Positions 16,219 to 25,877 are shown, numbered from the stretch's first letter. The stretch is 64,000 bases of DNA from Ch128b sp964527925 (GCA_964527925.1 CAZGQO010000003.1:1-64000); one strand, 5' to 3'. Notes: generated by a model not told the origin, from the letters alone. Made by a program: numbers and translations.

Positions 16219-19023
16219 CTAAAACCTCAATGTAATACCAGCTTTAATGTTTCTTCTTGTTAGATATCGAGCAGGGTTGAATGGATAAGGATCAAGAGGC
16301 GCCTGATAACTTGGATATAATGGATCGTTCCAATAAAGCGGAGTTGGATCACCATATTCATATGCACGACCTGTGACTGGATTGATTATGGCTGAATTTT
16401 TGAAATCAAACAAATTGTTCACTTCAATTCTTACTGAAAATTTCCAGTTACTGATTGAAATAAATTTCTCAAAATTCAAATCAACCCAGAACCAATTCTT
16501 TCCAATCGCACCATTTCTATTTTTCCTATCAATTGTATAAACAGGTCTACCGTCTTCAAGATATTGTCCTGTGAAAATGTATGGTGTGTATCTTTTTCCT
16601 GATTGGAAGAATAATCTCAAATAAACATTATAATCATCAAGAACTCCTCGACCAAAATTAAATAAAGGTTTATTTTTCTCAACATAGAAATTTAAATTCA
16701 TCGAAGCTTGAAAAGGTCTATCCCATATCATGTATTCTTCTTTAATAGATTCATCAATATCACCTCTTAAAATTAAAACACCTTCATCAGCGCTTGAACT
16801 TTTTCCAGTTGCAATAGAGTAAGATGCAGTTACCGAACCGTTAAACCATCGACCAATTCTCTTTCTGTACTCAACTTCAATTCCTCTTGATCGTGCATAG
16901 TCTTGATTTACATAAGTAATAAAACTGCTTGAACCCAATCTTGGATTTTGAATTAGAGTGGTTCTCGTAGATACATAATCAAAAATGTCTTTATAATATG
17001 CGGTGAGAGTGAACACATCATCAAGTGTGAATTGATTTCTGATTCCGAGTTCATAAGCAACTGTTGTTTCAGGATTCAAATCTGGATTACCAAATTTCTG
17101 GAAAGAAGATTTTGCCGCAGCAGGAGTAAGTTTTGCATAAACAAATTGCGGTCTTGGCCATTTGCTGAAATGTCCATAGCTGAAAAATAATGTTTGATTA
17201 TCTGAGATTGGATGTGAGATACCAAGTCGTGGACTCAAACGGGCTTTCATTCGGCGTCCAAAGACATTATAAGTATTTTCTTCGTATCGTTTTCTGATTT
17301 CATCTGGTATCGTAATTACATCAGGATTTTTCACAGCATCATCGACAAATTTACCGGGGAACCAGAAATCGAATCTCAAACCAAAATTTAAAATCATTCC
17401 ACTGAAATTGATATTATTCTGAGCATAAAATGCACCCTGTGCTGGATAAACTTTATAGATATCATTGTTCAAACCAAGTTCACCTATCCATGGTTTGTAA
17501 ATATCTATTAATTGCATTTCTCGGATGCTTAAATCAAAACCTGTTTTAAATTTACTTTTTTCTGTGAACAGAGTAGTCAAATCAAACTTTAAGTTATATT
17601 CCTCAACATGATGATCATGCCAGGTAAATGGATTTCCAAAATCCCAGAAACCATCACCGGGAATCACTCCAATTGTATCTCGATCAGTATTAAAATATTC
17701 CAGTGGTGGATTTGTTATATCTTTTGGCTCTTGATATTGCTTCCAATCTAAACCATTTGCATCAGCTCTGAGGTGAGTGAAAAATCTTGAAAACTTCACT
17801 TCATAAAATGTTTTTGCACTCAATGTGTGAGTCAAACTGAAGATGTGAAATAAATTATTGTGTGTATAAACATTAGCATTGTCTAAATTATACTGGAATT
17901 CGTATTGATATCCAGGACTTGGTTCAACATATTCAAGATTTGTTTGAAGTGATTGTGAGTTTTGATTTATACTGACTGATTGATTGAATGAATAAGATAT
18001 TTTAAATATGGGACTGATTTTCCATGTAAGTTTTCCTAACCAGAACCATGAATTCTCCTGACGTGGTGTAAATCGAGATCCATAGAAAATTGATGAATAA
18101 AGTTTTCTCGCTTTAGTTTTAACCCAACCCTGAGTTATACCATCAGAAAATCCTCCATAGAAATTTCCATAAAATGTAATCTCGCCGGGAAGTTTGACTC
18201 CCAAGGCTGGTAATAGATAACTTGTAAAAGGTTCAGGCCCACTTAAACTTGCTTCAATGATATCTGTATTAAAAGAGTGATAAGAATTTCTGAAAGAACC
18301 AAAATGATCTTGCTTCCACGAAAAATTTCCATGAAAATCTTTTCCACCTTCTCTAGTTCTTACATTTACAACACCTGATGTTGCCTGACCAAACTCAGCA
18401 TTAAATCCACCAGTGATAACTTCCACTTCTTCAATTGATGAAGCGCTAAGCTGAAGACCAAATCCAGTTCCTGCAAGTGGATCTTGAATCGAAACGCCAT
18501 CCAACAAGAATGCATTCTCATAGGATCTTCCACCTCGGATGTGAACAGCATTATCAGAATAAACCACACCTGACTGCTGAGTTACAACATCTTTCACATT
18601 TTCAACTAAAGCAACTTCGATATCTTCTTTTGAAATTGATTTTCTGCTTGAAGTTTCTTCCACATCAATCAATGGTTTTTCACCTATTACAACAACCTCA
18701 CTTCCGAGTGTGAGAACAGTTTCTTCCATTTTCACATTCAATACTTTTCTTTCATTAGTATTGATTTTTACACCAGTGAACTGAACAAGTTTATAACCAA
18801 TCAAAGAAACATCAACATTATACACGCCTGGATTTAAGTCTCTAATAATGTAATTTCCATTAATATCAGATGCAGCACCGTAATATGTACCTTTAATTAC
18901 AACATTTACTCCGGGAAGTGGTTCACCAGTTTTTGCGTCGGTAATCTTTCCTGTAAGAATTGCTTTTTCCTGCGCAAACGAAATTGCAGTGATGATTAAA
19001 AATATTGCGACTAAATTTTTCAT
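16219..19023 (-). CDS. TonB-dependent outer-membrane receptor with carboxypeptidase-regulatory-like domain
   Basis: The 934-residue product has a signal peptide (1-17), then a CarboxypepD_reg-like domain (about 22-100: LTGKITDAKTGEPLPGVNV, GNYIIRDLNPGVYNVDVSLIGY). A plug domain follows (about 125-225, with VHIRGGRSYENAFLLDGVSIQDP and FNAEFGQATSGVVNVRTREGG). A long 22-strand-type barrel ends in the aromatic-terminated strand KAGITLRF. This is the SusC-like side of the TonB-receptor family, importing large nutrients with energy from TonB. No SusD partner is adjacent; instead the lipoprotein upstream (4-base overlap) and the PorV-like gene downstream (2-base gap) are the likely partners. The ligand is unknown. 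Confidence 0.92.
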   Translation of the reverse strand: MKNLVAIFLIITAISFAQEKAILTGKITDAKTGEPLPGVNVVIKGTYYGAASDINGNYIIRDLNPGVYNVDVSLIGYKLVQFTGVKINTNERKVLNVKMEETVLTLGSEVVVIGEKPLIDVEETSSRKSISKEDIEVALVENVKDVVTQQSGVVYSDNAVHIRGGRSYENAFLLDGVSIQDPLAGTGFGLQLSASSIEEVEVITGGFNAEFGQATSGVVNVRTREGGKDFHGNFSWKQDHFGSFRNSYHSFNTDIIEASLSGPEPFTSYLLPALGVKLPGEITFYGNFYGGFSDGITQGWVKTKARKLYSSIFYGSRFTPRQENSWFWLGKLTWKISPIFKISYSFNQSVSINQNSQSLQTNLEYVEPSPGYQYEFQYNLDNANVYTHNNLFHIFSLTHTLSAKTFYEVKFSRFFTHLRADANGLDWKQYQEPKDITNPPLEYFNTDRDTIGVIPGDGFWDFGNPFTWHDHHVEEYNLKFDLTTLFTEKSKFKTGFDLSIREMQLIDIYKPWIGELGLNNDIYKVYPAQGAFYAQNNINFSGMILNFGLRFDFWFPGKFVDDAVKNPDVITIPDEIRKRYEENTYNVFGRRMKARLSPRLGISHPISDNQTLFFSYGHFSKWPRPQFVYAKLTPAAAKSSFQKFGNPDLNPETTVAYELGIRNQFTLDDVFTLTAYYKDIFDYVSTRTTLIQNPRLGSSSFITYVNQDYARSRGIEVEYRKRIGRWFNGSVTASYSIATGKSSSADEGVLILRGDIDESIKEEYMIWDRPFQASMNLNFYVEKNKPLFNFGRGVLDDYNVYLRLFFQSGKRYTPYIFTGQYLEDGRPVYTIDRKNRNGAIGKNWFWVDLNFEKFISISNWKFSVRIEVNNLFDFKNSAIINPVTGRAYEYGDPTPLYWNDPLYPSYQAPLDPYPFNPARYLTRRNIKAGITLRF

Positions 19024-20603
19024 GGATTAACTCCAAATTCATCAATGAAAACCTTATGCAAGAAACTTTTCACATTAGATAAACCGCCATTTAATCGATG
19101 AAGTGGTAGTCCTATGAATACTCGCCTTGTTTCATTATCCTTAAAACCAATAATTGGATTTCCTGAAAGACCAAGTGTATATAAAGTTTTTGCAGCTGCT
19201 GAGTTTGGGAAGAATGTTCGTATTCTTGCAACAGGACTTGGAGAACCATCTCTTTGTAATTGTGGATAACCGAGTACTTGCCCTTCAGTTGAAACATTAA
19301 CTGGTGTATTTATAGGAATGAAATTAATAGGTACAGGGGACACACTATCAATTGGCAGGAAATCACCTAAGCTTCTTGCATCAAAAGTTTGTGGAAATAC
19401 CATGGAAAGCAAAATCTTTCCGCCTTTTTCAGTGTAGTTACGAATTGAAAGTTGAGCTACTTCAAGTGTGGGATCGTTATCTGTAAACCAGAATACTCCT
19501 TTGAATAACCGCATAGTTTCAGTAAATGCCGGGTTAATGAATTTTGGCAGAAAGATTCCTGGTGAACTCGATGTTTTTCCATATTTAATATCCAGATAAT
19601 CAACTTTATTTAATAAACCAAGACTATCGAACATTTGTAAATAAAATCTTTCAGCATTATCAGCTACTGTGTAATCATCTATTATTAAAATTTCTCCTTT
19701 TGGTTTTTTAACGAACCATTTTTTGGTTGTATCAGGCATTACGATAGTTTTACTGTAAGCACCAGCAATATCTTTTGCCTTAATATAAAATCTATTAAGT
19801 GAATTTAAATTTAAATTAGGTAATTGAGCCGGGAGAGGATCACTGATTGAACTTCCAGTATAAATATCTGCATTTACAACATCTGAGCTAAAAGGTGGTT
19901 TCGCAATTATTGTGATGAAAGTTACATGTCCAGGAATTTCAACAAATGAAGATGTATCGTTTAAGGCAACATAAATTTTATCAACCGTCTCGTCTCCATC
20001 GAGGTCTGTAACATTCCAGGCAAAACTTGCAACGGTAAATGTTGTTTCAGGGACTTGAGAATTTTTCTGAAATGAAATTTCAGGTGGAGTATTTTTAATT
20101 GGAAATAGAAATTCTGCAGGGGTTGGATCAATTAATCCAATATCTACAAAAGGTTCCCCATCATCATAAATACCATTGTTATTTAAATCTTTAAATGGCT
20201 CTGGACCAAAGTTAATGTTGTTTTGAATTATCACTGAATCGTATTTTTTGTTTCCATAATTATCAACAGCAGCTACAAAGAACTTATATGATGTATCCAG
20301 TCCTGAAATGGTCAGAGTAAAAACTGAATCAGTATTCGTTGTGAATCCCCATGTTTCATTTTCCCACTTGATGTAATATCCTATCACAAAACCATCAGGG
20401 TCATCTCCCCACCAGTGAATTTTCAACTTACTCTTTTGTTTACTTATTTGATTAGCAGAATCGGGAAATAAAAATAATTTTGTCTCTGGAGGGACATTTT
20501 CAAATTTTGTTCCAACTATTTTTTCAGAACAACTTGATAAGATAATTCCCGTTAATACTGCCAATACAATTAGGAATTCTGGTTTAAATTTCTTTTTCAG
20601 CAT
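19020..20603 (-). CDS. Surface lipoprotein with FN3-like and GATase-like domains
   Basis: A 527-residue putative lipoprotein: hydrophobic signal ending LSSCSEKI (lipobox Cys about residue 25). A beta-sandwich region like fibronectin III follows (about 38-125, IHWWGDDPDGFVIGYYIKWENETW). A second sandwich and then a C-terminal alpha/beta part come after (about 300-527: GEILIIDDYTVADNAERFY, FKGVFWFTDNDPTLEVAQLSIRNYTEKGGKILLS, RRVFIGLPLHRLNG). That part resembles the non-catalytic glutamine-amidotransferase-like fold seen in many exported proteins. Its stop overlaps the TonB-receptor start by four bases, so it may be the surface-exposed ligand-binding partner of the receptor. It starts a transcription unit after the terminator at 20644-20670. 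Function is inferred only from context. Confidence 0.72.
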   Translation of the reverse strand: MLKKKFKPEFLIVLAVLTGIILSSCSEKIVGTKFENVPPETKLFLFPDSANQISKQKSKLKIHWWGDDPDGFVIGYYIKWENETWGFTTNTDSVFTLTISGLDTSYKFFVAAVDNYGNKKYDSVIIQNNINFGPEPFKDLNNNGIYDDGEPFVDIGLIDPTPAEFLFPIKNTPPEISFQKNSQVPETTFTVASFAWNVTDLDGDETVDKIYVALNDTSSFVEIPGHVTFITIIAKPPFSSDVVNADIYTGSSISDPLPAQLPNLNLNSLNRFYIKAKDIAGAYSKTIVMPDTTKKWFVKKPKGEILIIDDYTVADNAERFYLQMFDSLGLLNKVDYLDIKYGKTSSSPGIFLPKFINPAFTETMRLFKGVFWFTDNDPTLEVAQLSIRNYTEKGGKILLSMVFPQTFDARSLGDFLPIDSVSPVPINFIPINTPVNVSTEGQVLGYPQLQRDGSPSPVARIRTFFPNSAAAKTLYTLGLSGNPIIGFKDNETRRVFIGLPLHRLNGGLSNVKSFLHKVFIDEFGVNP

Positions 20604-20643
20604 ATTGAACTAATTTTCATTTCTTTCATTAAATACAATCAAA

Positions 20644-20670
20644 ACTGGAGAGTAATTTCTACTCTCCAGT
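20644..20670 (-). terminator. Rho-independent terminator after the T9SS-substrate pair
   Basis: A perfect 11-bp inverted repeat, ACTGGAGAGTA and TACTCTCCAGT, around a 5-base loop, followed on the minus strand by TTTTGATTG. It lies 17 bases past the stop of the 707-residue gene and about 40 bases before the next start, dividing the 13-kb block into two transcription units, or attenuating expression between them. Confidence 0.75.
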
Positions 20671-20686
20671 GTTAATGAAATTTGAA

Positions 20687-22810
20687 TTACTTAATCAAAA
20701 TCATCTTCTTTGTTGAAGAATATTTATCTGAAGTCAATTTATAGAAATATACTCCGCTGGAAAATTCACTTAGATTTAAGAAATATTTATACAGACCGGG
20801 TTTCTGTAAATCCGAATCAACCAGAGTTTTGATTTCACGACCCATCAAATCATAAATTTTCAAAGTTACTGTTGCGCTTTCAGGAAGATAATACTCAATA
20901 ATTGTTCCCGGGTTGAATGGATTTGGATAGTTTTGTTTTAATTCAAAATTGGCTGGCAAAACATCATTTTCAACATCAGTCTGATAACCTTCAAAATCAT
21001 CATTCTTTCTTGGGACAATTTTATAATTTCCAAATGAATAATACAGTATACCTTTAACGGTTGTAAATCTATCACCAACATTCAACGCTGTTGTCTTATT
21101 TGTTGGCAGAGTAGTTGACCAATTGTTATGATATTGATGTGGACCTTCTTGCGTTTCCATTCTTAGATCGCCACTACCATCATTAATTAAAACCTCTCCA
21201 AAATTACTATTACCGCCACCGCCTGGACCTGAATTTCCATCAGCGTTATCATCAGTTACTGTCACATTACTAAATTTAATTAAAACACCTTCCCACTGTT
21301 CTGCACTGAGTGTTCCTTTCGATTTACCACCAATACTTCCAGTCGTTAGAAGTTGTGCTTCTGGCTCAGGATTACTCACTGAGTTAACAATTAAACTTGT
21401 TACAGAATCGATTGCAGTGTGAGAATTAATTTCTCTAACTAAACCTGAGATTGTTACATCCTGGCCTTTTCTTAATTCATCACCAGCTAAACCGGCAACC
21501 CAGATACCACTCCATGAACCGGTTCCATTCTGGATATATGCTCTTCTTGAAACTGAACCACCATCACCCCGCAAATCCGAAGTATCTGCAGTTACAATTC
21601 CCCGTACTGTCACTCGATAGTTCAAATAACCGCCTAAACCATTTCCAAACGGTGCATATTGTACATCCTGAATTGTTAAATCACGGTTTAATACAAGATA
21701 AAAGTATCTTGATCGAGATGTATCGACTGGATTAATTGAAGTATTTCCAGCATTATCTTTTGCCCAGATGAAATAATCGACAAGAGCTGAATCCTGAACA
21801 CCAGGAATTATACCGCTCCATGTAGTTCCGCTTACAACCGACATTGGAATAAAATTGGTCGTACCACCATTTACCCTATAATAAATTCTTGCTTCAGCAA
21901 CTGTTCCATCCAGATCAGAAATTGTTGCAGTGATATTAACAGGTTGATTTGGTCCAACTGTGTTCAAATCTCTTCTGATTGAAGAAATTGATGGAGGAAT
22001 AATTTGACCGACTTTATAATCATCAGGCAACATTGGTCTTAAAACATAACCTTGCGCTCCAGTTCCAATCACTCCGCGAATATATTCTAAAACCGTTCCA
22101 TTGACTGGTGGATCCCAGGTTCTTAATTGATGTGATCTTCGTGTAAAGTAACCTGATTGGTCATGAATAAAAATTTTATTTCCGTTTGCGTCATTAATCG
22201 CAAAAGTTCCATTTGTTTGGTTTGCATCAGAAGTGATTACATTTCTAAATTCAACATACATACCCTCATATTTTTCACCAGTAACCAAATTCGGAGCTGT
22301 TCCTGTCGCAAATTCTGAAATATTAACAAGTACTGGATTTGGTCTATAAGGTTTTTGACCAAGAAATTGAACTGGGGTTGTAAGTAAAACAGCAAGCTGT
22401 GTTTGTCTGTTTGTACCAAACTCTTCCAATCTTCCTGTTATTGCAACTACCTGAGCGGTATCCAATAAATCAAAATATGTATTAGCACCAGCGGCACTTG
22501 TATCATGCTGAATTACATTAATTCCGGCCCATTCAGTTAAATTATAGTTAGTATCTGCAATATACGACTGCCACCTTGCACCAGCCCACATTATTGGCCT
22601 TCTGGTAGTATTTGGATTATCAAGTGGTGGAATCATAACAACACCAATTACTGTAACTGTGTCTCCAAGTCGTGGTGAATAATCTTTTCCCGCTGCCAAT
22701 GAATCAGGTGGTTGATATTGACAATCACGAATAGATACTATCGGGTAATTGGATTGTGAAAAACCTGATATGACAAATAAAGCCAGTAAGAAATAAAAAA
22801 TCCTTATCAT
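20687..22810 (-). CDS. T9SS-secreted multidomain protein with OB-fold-like repeats
   Basis: A 707-residue secreted protein. A signal peptide (1-18) is followed by two or more OB-fold-like units of the type found next to exported nucleases (about 25-265, including GDTVTVIGVVMIPP, YEGMYVEFRNV and YIRGVIGTGAQGYVLRP). An Ig-like segment (about 275-375, DLDGTVAEARIYYRV) and another OB-like unit (about 380-600, RVTVRGIVTADTSD, WEGVLIKFSNVTVTDDNADG) follow. The final 81 residues begin NYPNPFNP at 627 and end KKMILIK, a type IX sorting domain. No catalytic motif was recognised. It lies 12 bases after the 656-residue gene and ends at the terminator. Confidence 0.75.
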   Translation of the reverse strand: MIRIFYFLLALFVISGFSQSNYPIVSIRDCQYQPPDSLAAGKDYSPRLGDTVTVIGVVMIPPLDNPNTTRRPIMWAGARWQSYIADTNYNLTEWAGINVIQHDTSAAGANTYFDLLDTAQVVAITGRLEEFGTNRQTQLAVLLTTPVQFLGQKPYRPNPVLVNISEFATGTAPNLVTGEKYEGMYVEFRNVITSDANQTNGTFAINDANGNKIFIHDQSGYFTRRSHQLRTWDPPVNGTVLEYIRGVIGTGAQGYVLRPMLPDDYKVGQIIPPSISSIRRDLNTVGPNQPVNITATISDLDGTVAEARIYYRVNGGTTNFIPMSVVSGTTWSGIIPGVQDSALVDYFIWAKDNAGNTSINPVDTSRSRYFYLVLNRDLTIQDVQYAPFGNGLGGYLNYRVTVRGIVTADTSDLRGDGGSVSRRAYIQNGTGSWSGIWVAGLAGDELRKGQDVTISGLVREINSHTAIDSVTSLIVNSVSNPEPEAQLLTTGSIGGKSKGTLSAEQWEGVLIKFSNVTVTDDNADGNSGPGGGGNSNFGEVLINDGSGDLRMETQEGPHQYHNNWSTTLPTNKTTALNVGDRFTTVKGILYYSFGNYKIVPRKNDDFEGYQTDVENDVLPANFELKQNYPNPFNPGTIIEYYLPESATVTLKIYDLMGREIKTLVDSDLQKPGLYKYFLNLSEFSSGVYFYKLTSDKYSSTKKMILIK

Positions 22811-22822
22811 TTTTTAACTCCT

Positions 22823-24793
22823 CTATTTTATGATTAAGAATTTCCCTGTTTTGATTTTACCTGTTCTCTTATCTTTCACTGTAAAAAGATAAAGTCCGCT
22901 TGCAATAGCTTGATCAAATTTTGTGATTAAATCCCATGCATGTTCTCCGCCAGAAAAAACTTGATTCCCTTCGCTTGAATAAGTTTCAAACCAGCGAATA
23001 TTATTTCCGCTATTTGAAGAGTTGTGTTCAAGTACTGCGACGATATCTCCAGCTAAAGTATAAATAGTAATTTCACATTCTTCAGGAAGATTGTAGAAAT
23101 AAATTTTTCTCTGTCTTTCCTGAGAACCATCCCAGATTGCACCTGCATAATAAGGATTTGGATAAACACCTATCTCGGCTTCTTCGATATTTTTTGATGT
23201 TGTTCCAGGAAATACTCGAATTGCATTAGCGATTGGACTGCTTTCAAGACTTTCAATATTATTTTCCAGATCTCCTTTATCGAAAGCAGTAACTGAAAAG
23301 ATATATTGCCATCCATTAAGTAGATTATCAAACTCGAATTTGTAATAGTAAGCAATCGAATCTCCTTCAAAATATTTCGGTGAAGTCAATCGCACAAAAT
23401 TAAAACCAGTATTAAATCCGAACTCATTGCCAGAACTATCAAATTCAACAACTTTAATTAACAATTGATTTAAATCCTGAGTCTGGGTTAAATCAACTCC
23501 TGTTTGTGTACGATAAATTCTGTATCCTTCAAAGTCTTTTTTACCTGACAAAGGATCAACTGAATTTTCTGCAGATAAATCCCAGTAAAGAATAACTTTT
23601 CTATCCAAAGCTTCTACTCTCACACGGGGTGATATTGGCGGTTCAGGGAATTTATATTTCGTATCATAAACTAATTGTGCCCATCTCGCATTTGAATAAA
23701 GATTTTTTCGCTGTAAGTCTGTATCAAGATTGGCTGGATCTGAACCATATTTTTTTGCACATATGATTGCAAAAGTTACATTAATCGAATCACCTGGATA
23801 TAATCTTGTGAATGGTCCAGTTGAAATTAAGAATGATCTATTGCTTGGAGTTTGTCTGAGTGGATCAATTCTATCTCGACGCAATGAAGTTGATAATTTT
23901 TGATAGCGTTGAATATCATCAACGGGAGAAAAATAAACTGGATCAGAAGTATTTCGAAATTGCCAGCTCTGAAAATAAGCTGTATCAACACTCGGTACTG
24001 AACCAAGATATTTTACAGCAAAATAAGAATCTGTAAATCCGGGGTCTCCATCATAATCGAACTCATATCCTAATCTTAATGAATCAATATAACCATTTCC
24101 ACCATGGGTATAGAATGGTGAACCAACTCGTGGAGATGTTATGTTAGTATTTCTCACTACTGCATCTGTCCATAAACCAACATAAATATCTTCAATTGGC
24201 TTGTCAGATACATTTTTAATCCAGTAATTCATAATGACAAAGAAATCAGCAAATGGAAAATTCCAGACATAAGACTCCTGACGTACAGATATACCAAGCG
24301 GATTATGGTCTGGAATGACTTCGCCGCTCAAAAGTCTTGTTGAAGTGTCTGAATATTCAGCGATAAAATCCTGGTGACTTATCGCATCGGGACTGAAAAA
24401 TTTACTTGTTAGTAAAGAAGATTTTTCAATTATTGTTGAAGTTTCTGTATTTGTAAACTCAAATCCACCACCACGAGCTCCCACAGACGATGCATCTACC
24501 GAACCTGTCGTTACTCTAATTTGACCATCAACAACTCCGCCCACCCAGAGACTACCATCAAAAATATGTTCAATTCCACTGCCTTTTGGATATTCACAAT
24601 TTGGTTGTCTTGGCCAGAGTGTAAAACCATGACCATACATTCCAAAATTTGTAATTGTTAAACCAATGTTACCGATATTAGTGTATTTTGAGTTATCGTC
24701 TTTTAATGCTTTGGATAGTTTTTGATGGGTCTGAGAAGATAGAACTGAATTAAAAATCAGATTCAACAGAATAATTATGAATACTCTCTTCAT
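22823..24793 (-). CDS. Large exported protein with divergent T9SS-type C-terminal domain
   Basis: A 656-residue exported protein: signal peptide (1-20), then a long region rich in beta strands with a family-like block YGHGFTLWPRQPNCEYPKG and GIEHIFDGSLWVGG early on. Fibronectin-like segments follow around 395-500 (VRVEALDRKVILYWDLSAE, DFEGYRIYRTQTG). The last 114 residues begin VYPNPYYAG at 543 and end KTGKFLIIK, with the usual IYFYNLP, ITIYTLAG and ASGLYLFTVKD strands. This looks like a sorting domain lacking the NPFNP core. Proteins of this layout are common in Ignavibacteria and relatives, but their role is unknown. It is the first gene of the block and has an AT-rich upstream region. Confidence 0.7.
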   Translation of the reverse strand: MKRVFIIILLNLIFNSVLSSQTHQKLSKALKDDNSKYTNIGNIGLTITNFGMYGHGFTLWPRQPNCEYPKGSGIEHIFDGSLWVGGVVDGQIRVTTGSVDASSVGARGGGFEFTNTETSTIIEKSSLLTSKFFSPDAISHQDFIAEYSDTSTRLLSGEVIPDHNPLGISVRQESYVWNFPFADFFVIMNYWIKNVSDKPIEDIYVGLWTDAVVRNTNITSPRVGSPFYTHGGNGYIDSLRLGYEFDYDGDPGFTDSYFAVKYLGSVPSVDTAYFQSWQFRNTSDPVYFSPVDDIQRYQKLSTSLRRDRIDPLRQTPSNRSFLISTGPFTRLYPGDSINVTFAIICAKKYGSDPANLDTDLQRKNLYSNARWAQLVYDTKYKFPEPPISPRVRVEALDRKVILYWDLSAENSVDPLSGKKDFEGYRIYRTQTGVDLTQTQDLNQLLIKVVEFDSSGNEFGFNTGFNFVRLTSPKYFEGDSIAYYYKFEFDNLLNGWQYIFSVTAFDKGDLENNIESLESSPIANAIRVFPGTTSKNIEEAEIGVYPNPYYAGAIWDGSQERQRKIYFYNLPEECEITIYTLAGDIVAVLEHNSSNSGNNIRWFETYSSEGNQVFSGGEHAWDLITKFDQAIASGLYLFTVKDKRTGKIKTGKFLIIK

Positions 24794-24849
24794 AGTGTAT
24801 TTTTTTCTGAATTTTTATTTAATATAAATAAGAATGCACGGTTTTTCAA

Positions 24850-25354
24850 TTGTACTTCAACTTCATCATATTGAAACAAGAAAGGAATGAAACGAAAAAT
24901 AATGTCAAATCAATTAAAGATTATCTCGCTTCTCTTCCTGAAGATCGAAGAAAGGTAATTCAAAAATTAAGAACAACCATTCGCAAGAATTTACCTGAAG
25001 GATTCAAAGAGACAATTAACTTTGGAATGATTGGTTATGGCGTTCCTCTTTCATTATATCATAAAGGTTATCATTGCAATCCCAAAGAGCCACTTCCATT
25101 CATCAATCTAGCCAATTAAAAAAATCACATTGCTTTGTATCACATGGGATTATATGCAGATAAGAAATTAAATGATTTGGTTTATTGGAGAGTACAAAAA
25201 ACATTCTAGAAAGATTGATGTTGGAAAAAGCTGTATAAGATTTAAAAATTTTGACGAGATTCCATACGAGTTAATTGGAGAACTTGTCAAGAAATTGACA
25301 CCTCAGGATTGGATTAAACTCTATGAGTCAAATCTAAAATCTAAGAAAAAGTAA
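24850..25354 (+). pseudogene. Broken DUF1801 (YdhG-like) gene
   Basis: Two frame segments together spell one DUF1801 protein. The first carries IKDYLASLPEDRRKVIQKLR, TINFGMIGYGVP and LPFINLAN, then meets TAA at 25117-25119. Reading through continues KNHIALYHMGLYADKKLND in the same frame. From about 25176 the family sequence (WFIGEYKKHSRKIDVGKSC, IRFKNFDEIPYELIGELV) continues one frame later. A C-to-T change (CAA to TAA) and one extra T in the run at 25176-25178 would explain both lesions. No good start exists in frame: the frame opens only at TTG, and the nearby ATG at 24887 is in another frame. Intact relatives are about 120-150 residues long; their function is poorly known. Sequencing error is an alternative, but it needs at least two independent errors. 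Confidence 0.75.
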
Positions 25355-25463
25355 TTACTTTATTTCAGAATTAGAATAAGAATAAAGATTTTTTGCTGAG
25401 ATTAACTAAAAAAAGAACTACTGAAATCTGTGCAAGATTTTAATTTAATTTTCAATAAATAAT

Positions 25464-25877
25464 TTATTCACCCATCACTTTGATAATAACTCTCTTTCTT
25501 CTCTGTCCATCGAATTCAGCATAATAAATTTGCTGCCATGGACCTAAATCCAGATGACCATCAGTAATTGGTACAATCACCTCGTGATGAATTAATAAAC
25601 TTTTTAAGTGAGCATCACCATTATCTTCACCGGTTCGATGATGTTTATAATCTGGATTGTATGGAGCAAGTTTTTCGAGCCATTCATCAATATCCTGAAT
25701 TAAGCCGCTTTCAGCATCATTAACGTAAACACCGGCTGTAATGTGCATTGCACTTACGAGAACCATCCCTTCTTTAACTCCACTTTTCATCACAGCATTT
25801 TCTACTTCGCGAGTGATGTTTATATATTCTCTTCTCTTTTTTGTGTTGAACCACAAATATTCAGTGTGAAATTTCAT
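25464..25877 (-). CDS. YjbQ/UPF0047 family protein
   Basis: A 137-residue protein of the YjbQ family (secondary thiamine-phosphate synthase enzyme, UPF0047). Recognisable blocks are SAMHITAGVYVNDAESGL, the histidine-rich NPDYKHHRTGEDNGDAHLKSLLIHHEV and the C-terminal GHLDLGPWQQIYYAEFDGQRRKRV. These conserved His/Glu residues form a putative metal site. Some members show weak thiamine-phosphate synthase activity; the physiological role is unclear. Its ATG overlaps the prfB stop (ATGA), so it is translated from the prfB transcript. Confidence 0.87.
   Translation of the reverse strand: MKFHTEYLWFNTKKRREYINITREVENAVMKSGVKEGMVLVSAMHITAGVYVNDAESGLIQDIDEWLEKLAPYNPDYKHHRTGEDNGDAHLKSLLIHHEVIVPITDGHLDLGPWQQIYYAEFDGQRRKRVIIKVMGE

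Noticed and set aside
25172..25354. Separate 60-codon gene starting at ATG 25172
   Set aside because: It continues the DUF1801 family sequence of the preceding frame and starts in the middle of a conserved block, so it is the tail of the broken gene.
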